From Lachnospiraceae bacterium (GTDB taxonomy: Bacteria > Bacillota > Clostridia > Lachnospirales > Lachnospiraceae), in assembly GCA_015258065.1 (NCBI GenBank), contig JABZIZ010000010.1:36758-100757 (forward strand): a stretch of 64,000 nt of DNA, written 5' to 3'. The notes below the pieces were generated by a model. That model was not told the DNA's origin and did not search any database. It was given only the letters and a program-made list of their open reading frames with translations. The translations under genes and the position numbers were made by a program. Positions 63,471 to 64,000 of the stretch are shown here, one piece after another; position 1 is the stretch's first letter, and each line of letters starts with the position of its first letter.

Positions 63471-64000
63471 GTTTTCCCCGCATGTGCGGGGGTGATCCGG
63501 TTTCCGGTGTTCCCCAGCACGGTTACAGACGGTTTTCCCCGCATGTGCGGGGGTGATCCGCTTGATAATATCGTGTATCTTATCCCCCCACAGTTTTCCC
63601 CGCATGTGCGGGGGTGATCCGAAAGCATAAAGTTCATGCCATTTCCTCCAAAAGTTTTCCCCGCATGTGCGGGGGTGATCCGGTTCGTCTTTCCAGTCAA
63701 AATCGTGTGCTTGCGTTTTCCCCGCATGTGCGGGGGTGATCCGAAATGGGATAAATACGAAAGTCGAGCAAGGGTGTTTTCCCCGCATGTGCGGGGGTGA
63801 TCCGGGTAGCGGGCTTCTTCCAGATCATCACTTTCCGTTTTCCCCGCATGTGCGGGGGTGATCCGTGGTTAGATGCTGATCCTGGAGAAAAATATGAGTT
63901 TTCCCCGCATGTGCGGGGGTGATCCGTTGGTAGCTGCAATCAACGCTATCAATCAGGTGTTTTCCCCGCATGTGCGGGGGTGATCCGATATGCGCTGCTT
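63471..64000 (+). CRISPR. type I-E CRISPR array, nine repeats in window, continuing past the edge
   Basis: The 29-base repeat runs from GTTTTCCCCGC to GGGTGATCCG, with the stem CCCCGCA/TGCGGGG around TG. Repeats start at 63471, 63532, 63593, 63654, 63715, 63776, 63837, 63898 and 63959. All copies are identical and all eight complete spacers are exactly 32 bases. The ninth spacer is cut at 64000. Orientation matches the cas genes, so the newest spacers are expected next to cas2. Only 26 bases lie between the cas2 stop and the first repeat. Confidence 0.99.

Noticed and set aside
63260..63939. Minus-strand open frames over the CRISPR array reading ITPAHAGKT, DHPRTCGEN and SPPHMRGK repeats
   Set aside because: These are translations of the CRISPR repeat in three frames, not proteins. 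The 61-base period matches repeat plus spacer.

Overview
The window looks like a chromosomal segment of an anaerobic, motile, Gram-positive Clostridium-class bacterium, most likely family Lachnospiraceae. The signs are strong GGAGG-type ribosome sites, a HrcA/CIRCE-controlled groESL operon, a Firmicutes-style fla/che operon (with FliY, CheC, CheD and the sigma factor in one unit) next to rpsB-tsf, a class B sortase, MecA and an OhrR-type MarR regulator. Genus is not assigned. All family calls come from reading motifs and gene order; no database search was run.

Layout. 1-10.6 kb holds housekeeping and envelope genes: serine acetyltransferase, a short-chain dehydrogenase, a thioredoxin-reductase-like flavoprotein, a polytopic membrane protein, a secreted SH3-NlpC/P60 hydrolase behind a consensus promoter with a WalR-like box, hibernation factor HPF, a YbaK-type deacylase, a membrane GGDEF protein and a metallophosphoesterase. 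10.6-12.8 kb is groES-groEL. 12.9-37.3 kb is one long co-directional motility and chemotaxis block: fliK, flgD, a small flagellar operon protein, flgE, motA, motB, fliL, fliM, fliY, cheY, fliO, fliP, fliQ, fliR, flhB, flhA, flhF, flhG, a PilZ protein, cheB, cheA, cheW, cheC, cheD, a small membrane protein and sigD. A SigD-type -10 precedes fliK and a SigA-type promoter precedes motA. Three genes converge on sigD from the minus strand (an MltG-like half protein, a DUF6115/SwrB-like protein and a small conserved protein). Their promoter diverges from that of rpsB-tsf at 40 kb.

41.9-50.7 kb carries ohrR, mecA, rluF, ligA, a tiny secreted peptide with a sortase-like tail, a class B sortase with an N-terminal tandem repeat, tRNA-Arg, an rRNA methyltransferase, an amidase-like protein that has lost its active site, and rdgB. 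A tRNA-Leu and a six-tRNA cluster (Pro, Gly, Arg, His, Gln, Lys) follow. 51.8-53.7 kb is an accessory junction with a DUF4143 ATPase and a broken IS256-type transposase remnant.

53.7-64 kb is a complete type I-E CRISPR-Cas locus in the order cas3, cse1, cse2, cas7e, cas5e, cas6e, cas1, cas2. Cas2 is fused to a DnaQ-like DEDDh exonuclease. The array has nine identical 29-nt repeats with 32-nt spacers inside the window and runs off the right edge. The cas genes look richer in A+T than the core, as expected for an acquired defence island. The points most worth a second look are the Cas2-exonuclease fusion with its very short leader, the sortase repeat and mini-substrate pair, the degenerate amidase, and the identical 10-bp elements beside both promoters at the rpsB divergent region.
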